Assembly (NCBI GenBank): GCA_030917985.1
Contig: JAUPTR010000181.1
Coordinates: 1-10,711 of the forward strand
DNA length: 10,711 bases
Reading direction: 5' to 3'
Source of the DNA: Pseudomonadota bacterium
Lineage (GTDB): Bacteria > Pseudomonadota > Gammaproteobacteria > Burkholderiales > SCOH01
Positions 1 through 6,176 of the stretch are shown here, in pieces. Numbering within the stretch: the first letter of the stretch is position 1; every line of letters starts with the position of its first letter. The position numbers and the translations under genes are program-made. The notes beneath the pieces were generated by a model, which was given only the letters and a program-made list of their open reading frames with translations, had not been told where the DNA came from and did not search any database.

Positions 1-647
1 ACATCAAAAACGAATTTCTGATCGGTGAGCTGTGCTGCCGGTGCATTCACATTGAGCACCAGCGGGTCTTTTTTCTGTTGCAGGGCGTTGCCGATCTGGA
101 TCTGCTGGCTGGTCTGGAACGAAAAACTGCGTTCCATCGAAATCTCCAGACTGAATTCCAGTTCCCGGCCATCGGCGGTTTTCACCGTGCCGCTGGCGGA
201 AAAATCCAGCGATTCGGTTTCGGTGTAAGACGCCTGGTAGCTGTATTCCATGCCATAACCGGCCTGAATCTGCTGGCTGGCACTCTCGCTTGCGCTGACA
301 CTGCGTTGCGCATCCAGCGCAAAATCCTGCAGGTTGACCAGCTTGATTTCCTGGCCGGTGAGCGATTCGATCGCCTGCTTGATCAGCAATAGCTTCGGGT
401 CGAGCTGCTCATCTTCATTCTCGTCCTTGCTGCGCACACGTTGCGCCTGGCGTGCTTCGTTGGCTGCCTGTGCCTGCTGCGCAATGGCCTGGCCACGGGG
501 CGAGAGCGATACCCGCTCGCCACCGCGGTTGCCTTCCGCCTGCTGCGGGCGCGGGCCAAACCAGCTCTGCAATTGCTCGCTTTGCTGCAGGCGCTGCATG
601 GCCTGATGCTGGCTGGCCATGCCGACATTACTCTGCTGGATAATCAT
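1..647 (-). CDS. Conserved hypothetical protein, 3'-truncated by window edge
   Basis: An open frame runs without a stop from the ATG at 647 to the window edge, giving at least 215 residues. The start has a strong Shine-Dalgarno (GGAGG, 655-659 on the complement) at normal spacing. The N-terminal third is soluble and rich in Gln, Ala and charged residues, including SLSPRGQAIAQQAQAANEA and the acidic stretch KDENEDEQ. The second half is a Ser/Thr/Glu-rich region with alternating polar and hydrophobic residues (such as YSYQASYTETESLDFSASG), which looks like beta structure. It ends in LNVNAPAAQLTDQKFVFDV. No signal peptide or membrane segment is visible. The layout recalls a conserved gamma/betaproteobacterial family in which this part is followed by an Asp-rich, calcium-binding-like C-terminal segment, but that part is outside the window, so this is from memory and unproven. 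It lies downstream of hemH, with a structured leader between them. No function is assigned. Confidence 0.85.
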   Translation of the reverse strand, partial: MIIQQSNVGMASQHQAMQRLQQSEQLQSWFGPRPQQAEGNRGGERVSLSPRGQAIAQQAQAANEARQAQRVRSKDENEDEQLDPKLLLIKQAIESLTGQEIKLVNLQDFALDAQRSVSASESASQQIQAGYGMEYSYQASYTETESLDFSASGTVKTADGRELEFSLEISMERSFSFQTSQQIQIGNALQQKKDPLVLNVNAPAAQLTDQKFVFD

Positions 648-650
648 GAT

Positions 651-731
651 AAACCTCCGATCCACCTTGGCCGGTGGCAGCTTCACTGTGTGGGTGATTT
701 ATAAGTGGGATTAAACACTTATCGGAGGTTT
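651..731 (-). promoter_or_regulatory. Candidate cis-regulatory leader RNA sequestering the Shine-Dalgarno
   Basis: Seen in sequence: AAACCTCCGAT at 651-661 and its exact reverse complement at 721-731 form an 11-bp inverted repeat. In the leftward transcript the 3' arm holds the GGAGG Shine-Dalgarno of the gene starting at 647. Between the arms are three local hairpins: ATAAGTG/CACTTAT (701-707 with 716-722, 8-base loop; its last two pairs compete with the outer stem), TCAC/GTGA (683-686 with 694-697) and CCACC/GGTGG (662-666 with 673-677). Together they make a cloverleaf-like four-way junction that would block ribosome binding. No run of U follows the closing stem, so it is not a standard intrinsic terminator. 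It matches no riboswitch class I can name. It could be a metabolite-sensing RNA, a thermosensor or a protein-binding leader. A TATAAA at 699-704 on this strand could instead start transcription inside the element and remove the anti-Shine-Dalgarno arm. Confidence 0.5.
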
Positions 732-766
732 GGGCGATTACTTGAGGGTTTTTCAGAGCTGGCGCT

Positions 767-1876
767 CTATTGTTTTGCTCCAAGCTGCTGTGCCCGCACC
801 AGACGGTCATCTGCGGCCAGTTTCGCGGCTTGTGCATCAAACGCCGGGTCGATCCAGCCGGCCAGATGCGGTTCGATGATCTGGATCACCGCATCTATCC
901 AGTAGGCCTCATCGTTGAGGCAGGGGATGTAGCGGTATTCCTTGCCGCCGGCAGCGAGGAAGGTCTGTTTGCCTTCCATTGCGATTTCTTCCAGCGTTTC
1001 CAGACAATCGGCAACAAAGCCGGGGCAGATCACATCCAGTTTGCCGGTGCCGGCCTTGCCCAGCCGTTCCAGCGTTTCCACCGCATACGGTTTGAGCCAT
1101 TCGGCCTTGCCAAAGCGCGACTGGAAGGCTACTTCGTATTGGTCCTTGTTCAGGTTGAGCGCCTCGGCCAGCAGGCGTGCGGTTTTGTGGCATTCACAGT
1201 GATATGGATCGCCGCGATCCAGCGAGAATTTCGGCACGCCGTGAAAACTCATCAGCAATTTGTCCGGTCTTCCGTTGCGTTGCCAGTGGCCCAGCACCCG
1301 CTGCGCCAGCGCGTTGATATAAGCCGGGTGGTCGTGGAAATGTTTGATCACCCGCAGCTCTGGCATATTGCGGATGTTCTGCAACACGCGATACAGCTCG
1401 TCCAGCGCCGATGCGGTGCTGCTGGCCGCGTATTGCGGATACAGCGGCAGCGCCAGAATCTGCTGGCAGCCCTGGGCCTTGAGGCGCATCACTGCGGACT
1501 CCACCGATGGCTGGCCATAGCGCATGGCGTAATCCACCACAATCGGCTGGCGCCGGCTGTTGCCCCAGAAACCCTGCAGCTGGCGTGCCAGCTTTTCGCT
1601 GTAAACCTTCAGCGGTGAGCCGTCCTTGGTCCAGATCTGGGCGTATTTCTCCGCCGATTTCTTCGGCCGGGTGTTGAGGATGATGCCGCGCAGAATCGGT
1701 TGCCACAGCCACGGTGGAATCTCCACCACGCGCTGGTCGCTGAGAAATTGCCGCAAATACGGCTTGAGCGCTGCAGCGGTGGGCGCTTCGGGCGTACCGA
1801 GGTTGATCAGCAATACGCCAACACGGGTCGGGGCATCATGGCGGTAGGGCGGTTCTTGCAGAAAGCGGTCAGACAT
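767..1876 (-). CDS. hemH: Ferrochelatase (protoporphyrin or coproporphyrin ferrochelatase)
   Basis: Inserts Fe2+ into the porphyrin macrocycle at the end of haem synthesis, at the inner face of the cytoplasmic membrane. The 369-residue product is full length for the family. Recognisable blocks are VLLINLGTPEAPT (21-33), the SPLKVY segment (87-92), LPLYPQYAASSTAS (143-156), the active-site SFHGVP with His212, and CPGFVADCLETLEEI (284-298) carrying the conserved Glu293. These correspond to the His and Glu that drive metal insertion in characterised ferrochelatases. I chose the ATG at 1876 because an extended -10 (TGCTATAGT) at 1912-1920 would start the message downstream of the longer TTG start at 1912, and because MSDRFLQEPP matches the usual short N-terminus before the first conserved block. 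The Shine-Dalgarno is weak. A 289-base gap separates it from the hydrolase upstream, so it probably has its own promoter. Confidence 0.95.
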   Translation of the reverse strand: MSDRFLQEPPYRHDAPTRVGVLLINLGTPEAPTAAALKPYLRQFLSDQRVVEIPPWLWQPILRGIILNTRPKKSAEKYAQIWTKDGSPLKVYSEKLARQLQGFWGNSRRQPIVVDYAMRYGQPSVESAVMRLKAQGCQQILALPLYPQYAASSTASALDELYRVLQNIRNMPELRVIKHFHDHPAYINALAQRVLGHWQRNGRPDKLLMSFHGVPKFSLDRGDPYHCECHKTARLLAEALNLNKDQYEVAFQSRFGKAEWLKPYAVETLERLGKAGTGKLDVICPGFVADCLETLEEIAMEGKQTFLAAGGKEYRYIPCLNDEAYWIDAVIQIIEPHLAGWIDPAFDAQAAKLAADDRLVRAQQLGAKQ

Positions 1877-1911
1877 GGCGCAAATATGGTCACAGTCGAT
1901 AAAGTGCGGCA

Positions 1912-1920
1912 ACTATAGCA
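1912..1920 (-). promoter_or_regulatory. Extended -10 promoter element for hemH
   Basis: The complement reads TGCTATAGT, an extended -10 (TGn-TATAGT) with five of six matches to TATAAT. No good -35 hexamer lies 16-18 bases upstream, which is tolerated in extended -10 promoters. A start near 1905 would give a leader of about 28 bases before the hemH ATG at 1876. Confidence 0.45.
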
Positions 1921-2099
1921 AATCCGCGTGCGGGGCTGGGGTTGATGTGCGGGCGCGCTGACGTGGTTGCTGACTGTTTTCAGAGAACGGTTGTCCAGTG
2001 CAGCTGCTTTTTTGCTTCGTAAAACTGTGGAGGAAGGGGTTGGCACCTGACGAGAGCCCAAACCGTCTGGGGGCAAAGCGTCTTTCCTGGTATGTCTGG

Positions 2100-2142
2100 A
2101 GAGCGCTCTGGTATTGGCCTGCAGGCAAGGCTGCAGGCCAAT
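2100..2142. repeat. Two adjacent palindromes between hemH and the hydrolase gene
   Basis: A perfect 12-bp inverted repeat, ATTGGCCTGCAG (2113-2124) and CTGCAGGCCAAT (2131-2142), has a six-base loop. Three bases to its left lies the 10-bp palindrome AGAGCGCTCT (2100-2109). The large hairpin begins 23 bases after the stop codon of the leftward hydrolase gene, so it may end that transcript or protect its 3' end. Neither strand has a T-run after the stem, so it is not a textbook intrinsic terminator. The rest of 1921-2099 shows no convincing gene. Confidence 0.55.
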
Positions 2143-2165
2143 GTGGACGTCGCTTGCAGCGGTGC

Positions 2166-2942
2166 TCAGTCGCGGTAGGGATCGGGATAGAGACAGGACA
2201 GCAAGGCCGGGCGCTGGAAGGGCTGCCACTCGCCCTCGGGCTGGGCCAGCCGGTCGGCAATCACGTAGAGCGTCAGCGGGTTCATGCCCATGCCCAGATG
2301 GCTGGCTTTGACTTCGATGCTTTCCGAGTGCTCGGTGGGCATTTCGCGGCTGCAATGCCAGGAGACAATCCCGTCAGTCCGGCTGAACACCGAGGTGGTC
2401 GGTACCGGTGGCGGGGTGCGCAGCGGTTCGTGCAGGTCGTCGTCGCCGATTTTGTGGCCGGTGACAAACTCATACACGCGCCAGGCATTGGTGGCTTTCG
2501 GGTGGCCGGTGAAAGGCGTGCCCATGGTGATCACGCTGCGCACCGCATCCGGCAGGGCTTTGGCCAGTTCCCGCGCATACAGCCCGCCCAGGCTCCAGCC
2601 GATCAGGCTGACGCTGCGTTCGTGTTCCAGATAAATCGATTTCAGGCGTTCGATGCAGGCTTCGATCACGCCTTCGCGCGGGCCGAGATTCAGGCCCTGT
2701 TCCCAACTGTAAGGGGTGTAGCCCTGGCGTTTGAGGTAACGGCGCAAGGGGCGGGTGGTCAGATCGCCGGCGAGCATGCCGGGCAGAACCAGCACCGGGT
2801 GGCCGTCGCCTTTCGGTGCCAGGCTCAGCAGCGGCCGGGCTGCCACGGTGGCGGCGTATTCCCAGCCGAGGCGTGTTTCCAGCGCCAGTTTCAACATGCC
2901 CGGCGGACGCAGGGCGCTTTGGTACCAGTGGTGAGTGGACAT
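2166..2942 (-). CDS. Alpha/beta hydrolase (lipase/esterase-like) downstream of WS/DGAT
   Basis: A 258-residue serine hydrolase of the alpha/beta fold. The strand-turn VLVLPGML (50-57) leads into the oxyanion region. The nucleophile elbow is GWSLGG with Ser117. Likely catalytic Asp190 (SRTDGIV) and His215 (ASHLGMG) complete a triad. There is no signal peptide, so it should be cytoplasmic. The ATG at 2942 is chosen over the in-frame start 27 bases upstream because AAGGAAA sits just before it. It follows the WS/DGAT gene by 38 bases on the same strand, and a possible intercistronic hairpin spans the junction. The likely substrate is an ester or thioester connected with neutral-lipid metabolism. 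That link rests on gene context only, since the sequence does not define substrate. Confidence 0.88.
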   Translation of the reverse strand: MSTHHWYQSALRPPGMLKLALETRLGWEYAATVAARPLLSLAPKGDGHPVLVLPGMLAGDLTTRPLRRYLKRQGYTPYSWEQGLNLGPREGVIEACIERLKSIYLEHERSVSLIGWSLGGLYARELAKALPDAVRSVITMGTPFTGHPKATNAWRVYEFVTGHKIGDDDLHEPLRTPPPVPTTSVFSRTDGIVSWHCSREMPTEHSESIEVKASHLGMGMNPLTLYVIADRLAQPEGEWQPFQRPALLSCLYPDPYRD

Positions 2943-2962
2943 CCGGTTTCCTTCCGGTAGGC

Positions 2963-2997
2963 CGCCCACCTGAGCCTGATTCAGGTGCTGGTGGGCG
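2963..2997 (-). repeat. Intercistronic hairpin across the WS/DGAT stop codon
   Basis: CGCCCACC (2963-2970) and GGTGGGCG (2990-2997) pair perfectly over 8 bp, with the short palindrome CCTGATTCAGG in the loop. A competing 7-bp pairing, CACCTGA with TCAGGTG, uses the same bases. The WS/DGAT stop codon (2981-2983) lies inside the structure. There is no T-run, so partial attenuation or mRNA protection between the two genes is more likely than full termination. Confidence 0.4.
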
Positions 2998-4492
2998 TTG
3001 TTGTGGTTTGTCTGCGTTTGCGTTTTACCGCCGGTTTGGCGCCGGCATCGTTGCTGGCCGTGTTGGCAGCTGGCGTGTCGGGCGTTTCCGTTGGTAACTG
3101 CAATAGTTCTTCATAGGACTGATTTAACATTTGCGCCAGCAGATATACGTCAGGGAGCGCGTTGCTGGCCGCAGTCAGACCAAAATCCAGCGAATCGCAA
3201 TAGCTGACCAGCGTGATGTTCAGCCCCAGGCCGTGTTCCACAATGCTTAGTGGCCAGTAGCCGCTGATTTTGGCACCGGCCACGTACAGTGGTTGTTGCG
3301 GGCCGGGAACATTGGATATGGCGACGTTGGCGATCGGCGGCATCACGCTGGCCAGCTTGGAGTAGCCATACAGCGAGGCCAGCCCGCCCAGCAGCCAGGG
3401 CACGCCCAGCGACGGAAAATCAGTGGGGATCACGGTTTTGGCGTTCTGGGTCAGCGATTTGGCGGCACCGGCCGCCTTGCAGATGGCGTGCAGGCGTTTT
3501 TGTGGATCGCTGATATGGCTGGCGAGGCTGACCAGTGTCAGCGTTGCCTGGGTGGTGGTGGCGGTGTTGCCGGGTTCGCGCAACGACACCGGAACGGTGG
3601 CAATCAGCGATTTGCGTGGCAGTTTGTGCTTGTGCTGCAGGTAGGATCGCAGCGCACCGCTGCAGATGGCCAGCACCACATCGTTCAGCTTGGCGCCGTG
3701 GCGTGCGCCAATCTGCTTGATTTGCGCCAGCGGCAGCGAGGTGCAGGCAAAGCTGCGCTGGCCGGTAATCGGCACGTTGATCGGCGTTTTCGGGCCAAAG
3801 GCAAAATTCTGCCCCAGCTTGCCTTTAACGTGATCAGCATGGGCTGTGTCCGGTTTGAGCATGCCCGACACCACATTCACTACATCCGGCAGGCTGCGTG
3901 CCAGTTTGCCGTATTGTTCCGCCGTTTGTTTGAAGGCGGCGCTGACCAGATCGAACATGCCCTGGCGTGTTGGTGTGCTGGGTGCGGGTTCAGCGGCAGG
4001 GGTATCGCTGCCATTGGCATCGCTGTCGAACAGGGTTTTCGCCAGCGCAATGCCCGATGCACCATCCAGCGCTGCATGGTGCACCTTGAAATACAACGCC
4101 ACCTGGCCGCTGGCCAGGCCGTCGATCACGGTGACTTCCCACAGCGGGTGGTTGCGGTCAAGCAGGGTGGAATGCAGTTCGCCGACCTTGTCCTGCAATT
4201 GCTGCATGCTGCCGGGTTTGGGCAGCAACACCTGGCGCAGGTGATAGGCCATATTCGGCGCCCGATCTTCAATCCACACCGGGTTGGCAAACTGCAGCGG
4301 CATTGCTGCCAGGCGTGCTTTGAAAAATGACGATTGCGCCAGACGCGGCGCCAGGCGTTGCTTCACCGCCTCGAAATAACTGCCGCGCTGATCGGCCGGC
4401 CGTTCCAGCAGATACAGGGCGCCTACGTGCATCGGCGTTTCTTCGGTTTCAATGTGCAGGAAGGCGCCGTCCAGGCCGCTCATGGTTCTCAT
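2981..4492 (-). CDS. Wax ester synthase / acyl-CoA:diacylglycerol acyltransferase (WS/DGAT)
   Basis: Transfers a fatty acyl group from acyl-CoA to a fatty alcohol (wax ester) or to diacylglycerol (triacylglycerol), typically at the cytoplasmic membrane where lipid inclusions form. The 503-residue product has all family landmarks: MSGLDGAFL at the N-terminus, PLWEVTVIDGL (116-126), the catalytic HHAALDG (138-144) with His139 as likely base, the KLNDVVLA block (268-275), and SNVPGPQQPLY near residues 393-403. The ATG at 4492 is supported by GAGGA about nine bases upstream. A longer frame to 4675 only reads back through the neighbouring hydrolase in another frame and has no family similarity. 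The last 35-40 residues are unusual: Pro/Thr/Ala-rich with a KRKRR cluster and a Thr-rich end. The gene sits between two alpha/beta hydrolases on the same strand. Substrate preference cannot be read from the sequence. Confidence 0.95.
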   Translation of the reverse strand: MRTMSGLDGAFLHIETEETPMHVGALYLLERPADQRGSYFEAVKQRLAPRLAQSSFFKARLAAMPLQFANPVWIEDRAPNMAYHLRQVLLPKPGSMQQLQDKVGELHSTLLDRNHPLWEVTVIDGLASGQVALYFKVHHAALDGASGIALAKTLFDSDANGSDTPAAEPAPSTPTRQGMFDLVSAAFKQTAEQYGKLARSLPDVVNVVSGMLKPDTAHADHVKGKLGQNFAFGPKTPINVPITGQRSFACTSLPLAQIKQIGARHGAKLNDVVLAICSGALRSYLQHKHKLPRKSLIATVPVSLREPGNTATTTQATLTLVSLASHISDPQKRLHAICKAAGAAKSLTQNAKTVIPTDFPSLGVPWLLGGLASLYGYSKLASVMPPIANVAISNVPGPQQPLYVAGAKISGYWPLSIVEHGLGLNITLVSYCDSLDFGLTAASNALPDVYLLAQMLNQSYEELLQLPTETPDTPAANTASNDAGAKPAVKRKRRQTTTTPTST

Positions 4493-4589
4493 CGGTTTAT
4501 CCTCTTGTCCTCGTTTTGTTATTTTTTGAAACTCGCCATGCGGCGGTTTCACTGTTTTTATCCGTAGCGTACAGCCGGTGCAGGCTGAG

Positions 4590-5492
4590 TCAGCGCACCG
4601 AGCGGAAGTGTGGCACCAGCGCCTCAACCAGCAACTGGCATACACCCGGCGGCAGATCATGGCCCATGCCGTCAATTTCCACCAGGCGGGCGCCGGGAAT
4701 CTTGCTGGCCGTATCGCGGCCGCAGGCGATGGGCACCAGCGGGTCCTGCTTGCCGTGTATCACCAGGGTGGGCTGGCGGATCTGCTGCAGGATCGGGCTG
4801 CGATCCGGCCCTTGGGCAATCGCCAGCAATTGGCGCAAGATCCCTTCCGGATGAATGGAGCGATCCAGCCCGCGGCGGATGCGCGCACGCCGGGCGTCTT
4901 CACTCATCGGAAACGCCGGGCTGTAGATCACGCGGCTGTTGTTCAGATAGTGCTCTACCAGCCGATCGCGCTGGGCCGGATGATAGGCGCCTTTGGGCGG
5001 GCGCTTCAGCAAGGCGGCCTGTGCCGGCGGGGTTGGGCCGGGCAGGCCGGGGGCGCCGCTGGAGCTCATGATGCTGGTCAGGGTCAGCACTTTCTGCGGC
5101 GCCATGCCGGCTACCAGTTGCGCAATCATGCCGCCCATTGAGGCACCTACAACATGGGCCTGTTCGATTTGCAGCGCATCCAGCAGTGCCACCGCGTCCT
5201 GCGCCATGTCTGCCAGCGAGTAGGGCGCACGGATCGGCAGGCCGATACGGCGTTTCAGCAGGCCCCAGATCAGGTTGGGCTTGCCCAGGTGATCCAGGTG
5301 GGAGGAGAGGCCGATATCGCGGTTGTCAAAGCGCAATACGCGATAACCGGAGTTGGCCAGATCCTGGCAGAAATCATCGGGCCAGCCGACCAGTTGCATG
5401 CCCAGACCCATCACCAGCATCACCGTCGGGTGTGCCGGATCGCCAAAAAATTCGTATTCGATGTGCAGGTTGTTGGCGTGGATCTTTGGCAT
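4590..5492 (-). CDS. Alpha/beta hydrolase upstream of WS/DGAT
   Basis: A 300-residue alpha/beta-fold hydrolase, complete and of usual length. MLVMGLGMQLVGWP (25-38) forms the oxyanion region, FDNRDIGLSS (55-64) is a typical conserved loop, and the nucleophile elbow is GASMGG with Ser118. Asp250 (GKQDPLVP) and His278 (GMGHDLP) complete the triad. It resembles the family that includes methylesterases and small lipases acting on carboxylic esters. No signal peptide or membrane anchor is seen, so it should be cytoplasmic. The ATG at 5492 begins 15 bases after the aldolase stop, and AGAAGA upstream is a fair ribosome site, so co-transcription with mtnA and the aldolase is likely. It is followed 97 bases later by WS/DGAT. 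Whether it serves lipid turnover or sulfur-compound salvage is not clear from context. Confidence 0.88.
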   Translation of the reverse strand: MPKIHANNLHIEYEFFGDPAHPTVMLVMGLGMQLVGWPDDFCQDLANSGYRVLRFDNRDIGLSSHLDHLGKPNLIWGLLKRRIGLPIRAPYSLADMAQDAVALLDALQIEQAHVVGASMGGMIAQLVAGMAPQKVLTLTSIMSSSGAPGLPGPTPPAQAALLKRPPKGAYHPAQRDRLVEHYLNNSRVIYSPAFPMSEDARRARIRRGLDRSIHPEGILRQLLAIAQGPDRSPILQQIRQPTLVIHGKQDPLVPIACGRDTASKIPGARLVEIDGMGHDLPPGVCQLLVEALVPHFRSVR

Positions 5493-5507
5493 TTTTATCT
5501 TCTGCGT

Positions 5508-6176
5508 TTATTGGTTGCCGTCTGGCCCCGATTGCTGTGCGTTGCTGCCGTAGTGTTTGAATTTTTCCTGCACCACGGCCATCTCGGCATCGCTCAATAA
5601 AATCGGCTGGCCGATTTGCAGTGTACGCCAATACATCTCGCACAGTGCTTCCACTTCAATTGTCAGCGCCACTGCGCGTTGCAGGGTTTCGCCGAGCACA
5701 ATCAGGCCATGATTGCCGAGCAGGCAGGCCTTGCGCTCCTGCAGTGCCTGCAGTGCCAGATCCGACAAAATCTGGGTGCCGAAGGTGGCGTAGGGCGTGC
5801 AACGGATCGAATTGCCGCCGGCCATGGCGATCATGTAATGAAACGCCGGGATATCGCGTTGCAGGCAGGCCAGCGTGGTGGCAAAACGCGAGTGGGTGTG
5901 AATCACCGCGCCGATTTCCGGGCGCGAGGCGAGAATGTCGTGATGAAAGCGCCACTCGGACGAGGGCTTGCGCCGGCCGTTGACGTTGCCGTCGAAACCC
6001 ATCCAGACCATGTCGTCCGGTGTGCATTGGTCGTACGCCATGCCTGATGGTGTAATCAGGTAGCCATTGTCGCAGCGCGCGCTGAGATTGCCTGACATGC
6101 CCTGATTCACGCCTTTGGCATCGAGCAGCAGCGCGGCGTCGATCAATGCCTGGCCGAGGGTGTTGCGGCCACTCAT
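5508..6176 (-). CDS. ald2: Class II aldolase, FucA-like (probable 5-methylthioribulose/5-deoxyribulose-1-phosphate aldolase)
   Basis: A 222-residue zinc-dependent class II aldolase very like E. coli L-fuculose-1-phosphate aldolase. NQGMSGNLS (24-32) and ITPSGMAY (41-48) form the phosphate-binding face. The metal and catalytic residues are present: Glu74 (SSEWRF), His93 and His95 (IHTHS), His156 (NHGLI) and Tyr114 (FHYMIA), each one position after its FucA counterpart. Directly after mtnA it more probably cleaves 5-methylthioribulose-1-phosphate or 5-deoxyribulose-1-phosphate to DHAP plus an aldehyde, as shown for Ald2/DrdA enzymes of the DHAP shunt. The ATG at 6176 overlaps the mtnA stop (ATGA), implying translational coupling; the longer frame to 6227 only re-reads mtnA. 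An MtnB-type dehydratase shares this fold, but the HYMIAMAGGNSI-TPYATFGT block favours an aldolase. Direct fucose catabolism is unlikely here. Confidence 0.82.
   Translation of the reverse strand: MSGRNTLGQALIDAALLLDAKGVNQGMSGNLSARCDNGYLITPSGMAYDQCTPDDMVWMGFDGNVNGRRKPSSEWRFHHDILASRPEIGAVIHTHSRFATTLACLQRDIPAFHYMIAMAGGNSIRCTPYATFGTQILSDLALQALQERKACLLGNHGLIVLGETLQRAVALTIEVEALCEMYWRTLQIGQPILLSDAEMAVVQEKFKHYGSNAQQSGPDGNQ

Noticed and set aside
755..768. AGAGC/GCTCT hairpin at the end of hemH as a terminator.
   Set aside because: Only 5 bp, overlaps the stop codon, and the leftward transcript has A-rich rather than U-rich sequence after it.
1877..1912. Alternative TTG start for hemH giving 12 more residues.
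   Set aside because: It overlaps the extended -10 element, has no ribosome site, and the added residues do not fit the family.
770..4330. Long plus-strand open frames opposite hemH, the hydrolase and WS/DGAT (for example 770-1618, 1998-2960 and 3293-4330).
   Set aside because: They are antisense to genes with intact catalytic motifs, show no family features of their own and lack ribosome sites. They result from high GC at third codon positions.
4493..4589. A small CAGCC/GGCTG hairpin and AT-rich stretch between the hydrolase and WS/DGAT, considered as terminator plus promoter.
   Set aside because: Stem is short without a T-run, and no paired -35/-10 boxes could be found. Only the ribosome site for WS/DGAT is convincing.
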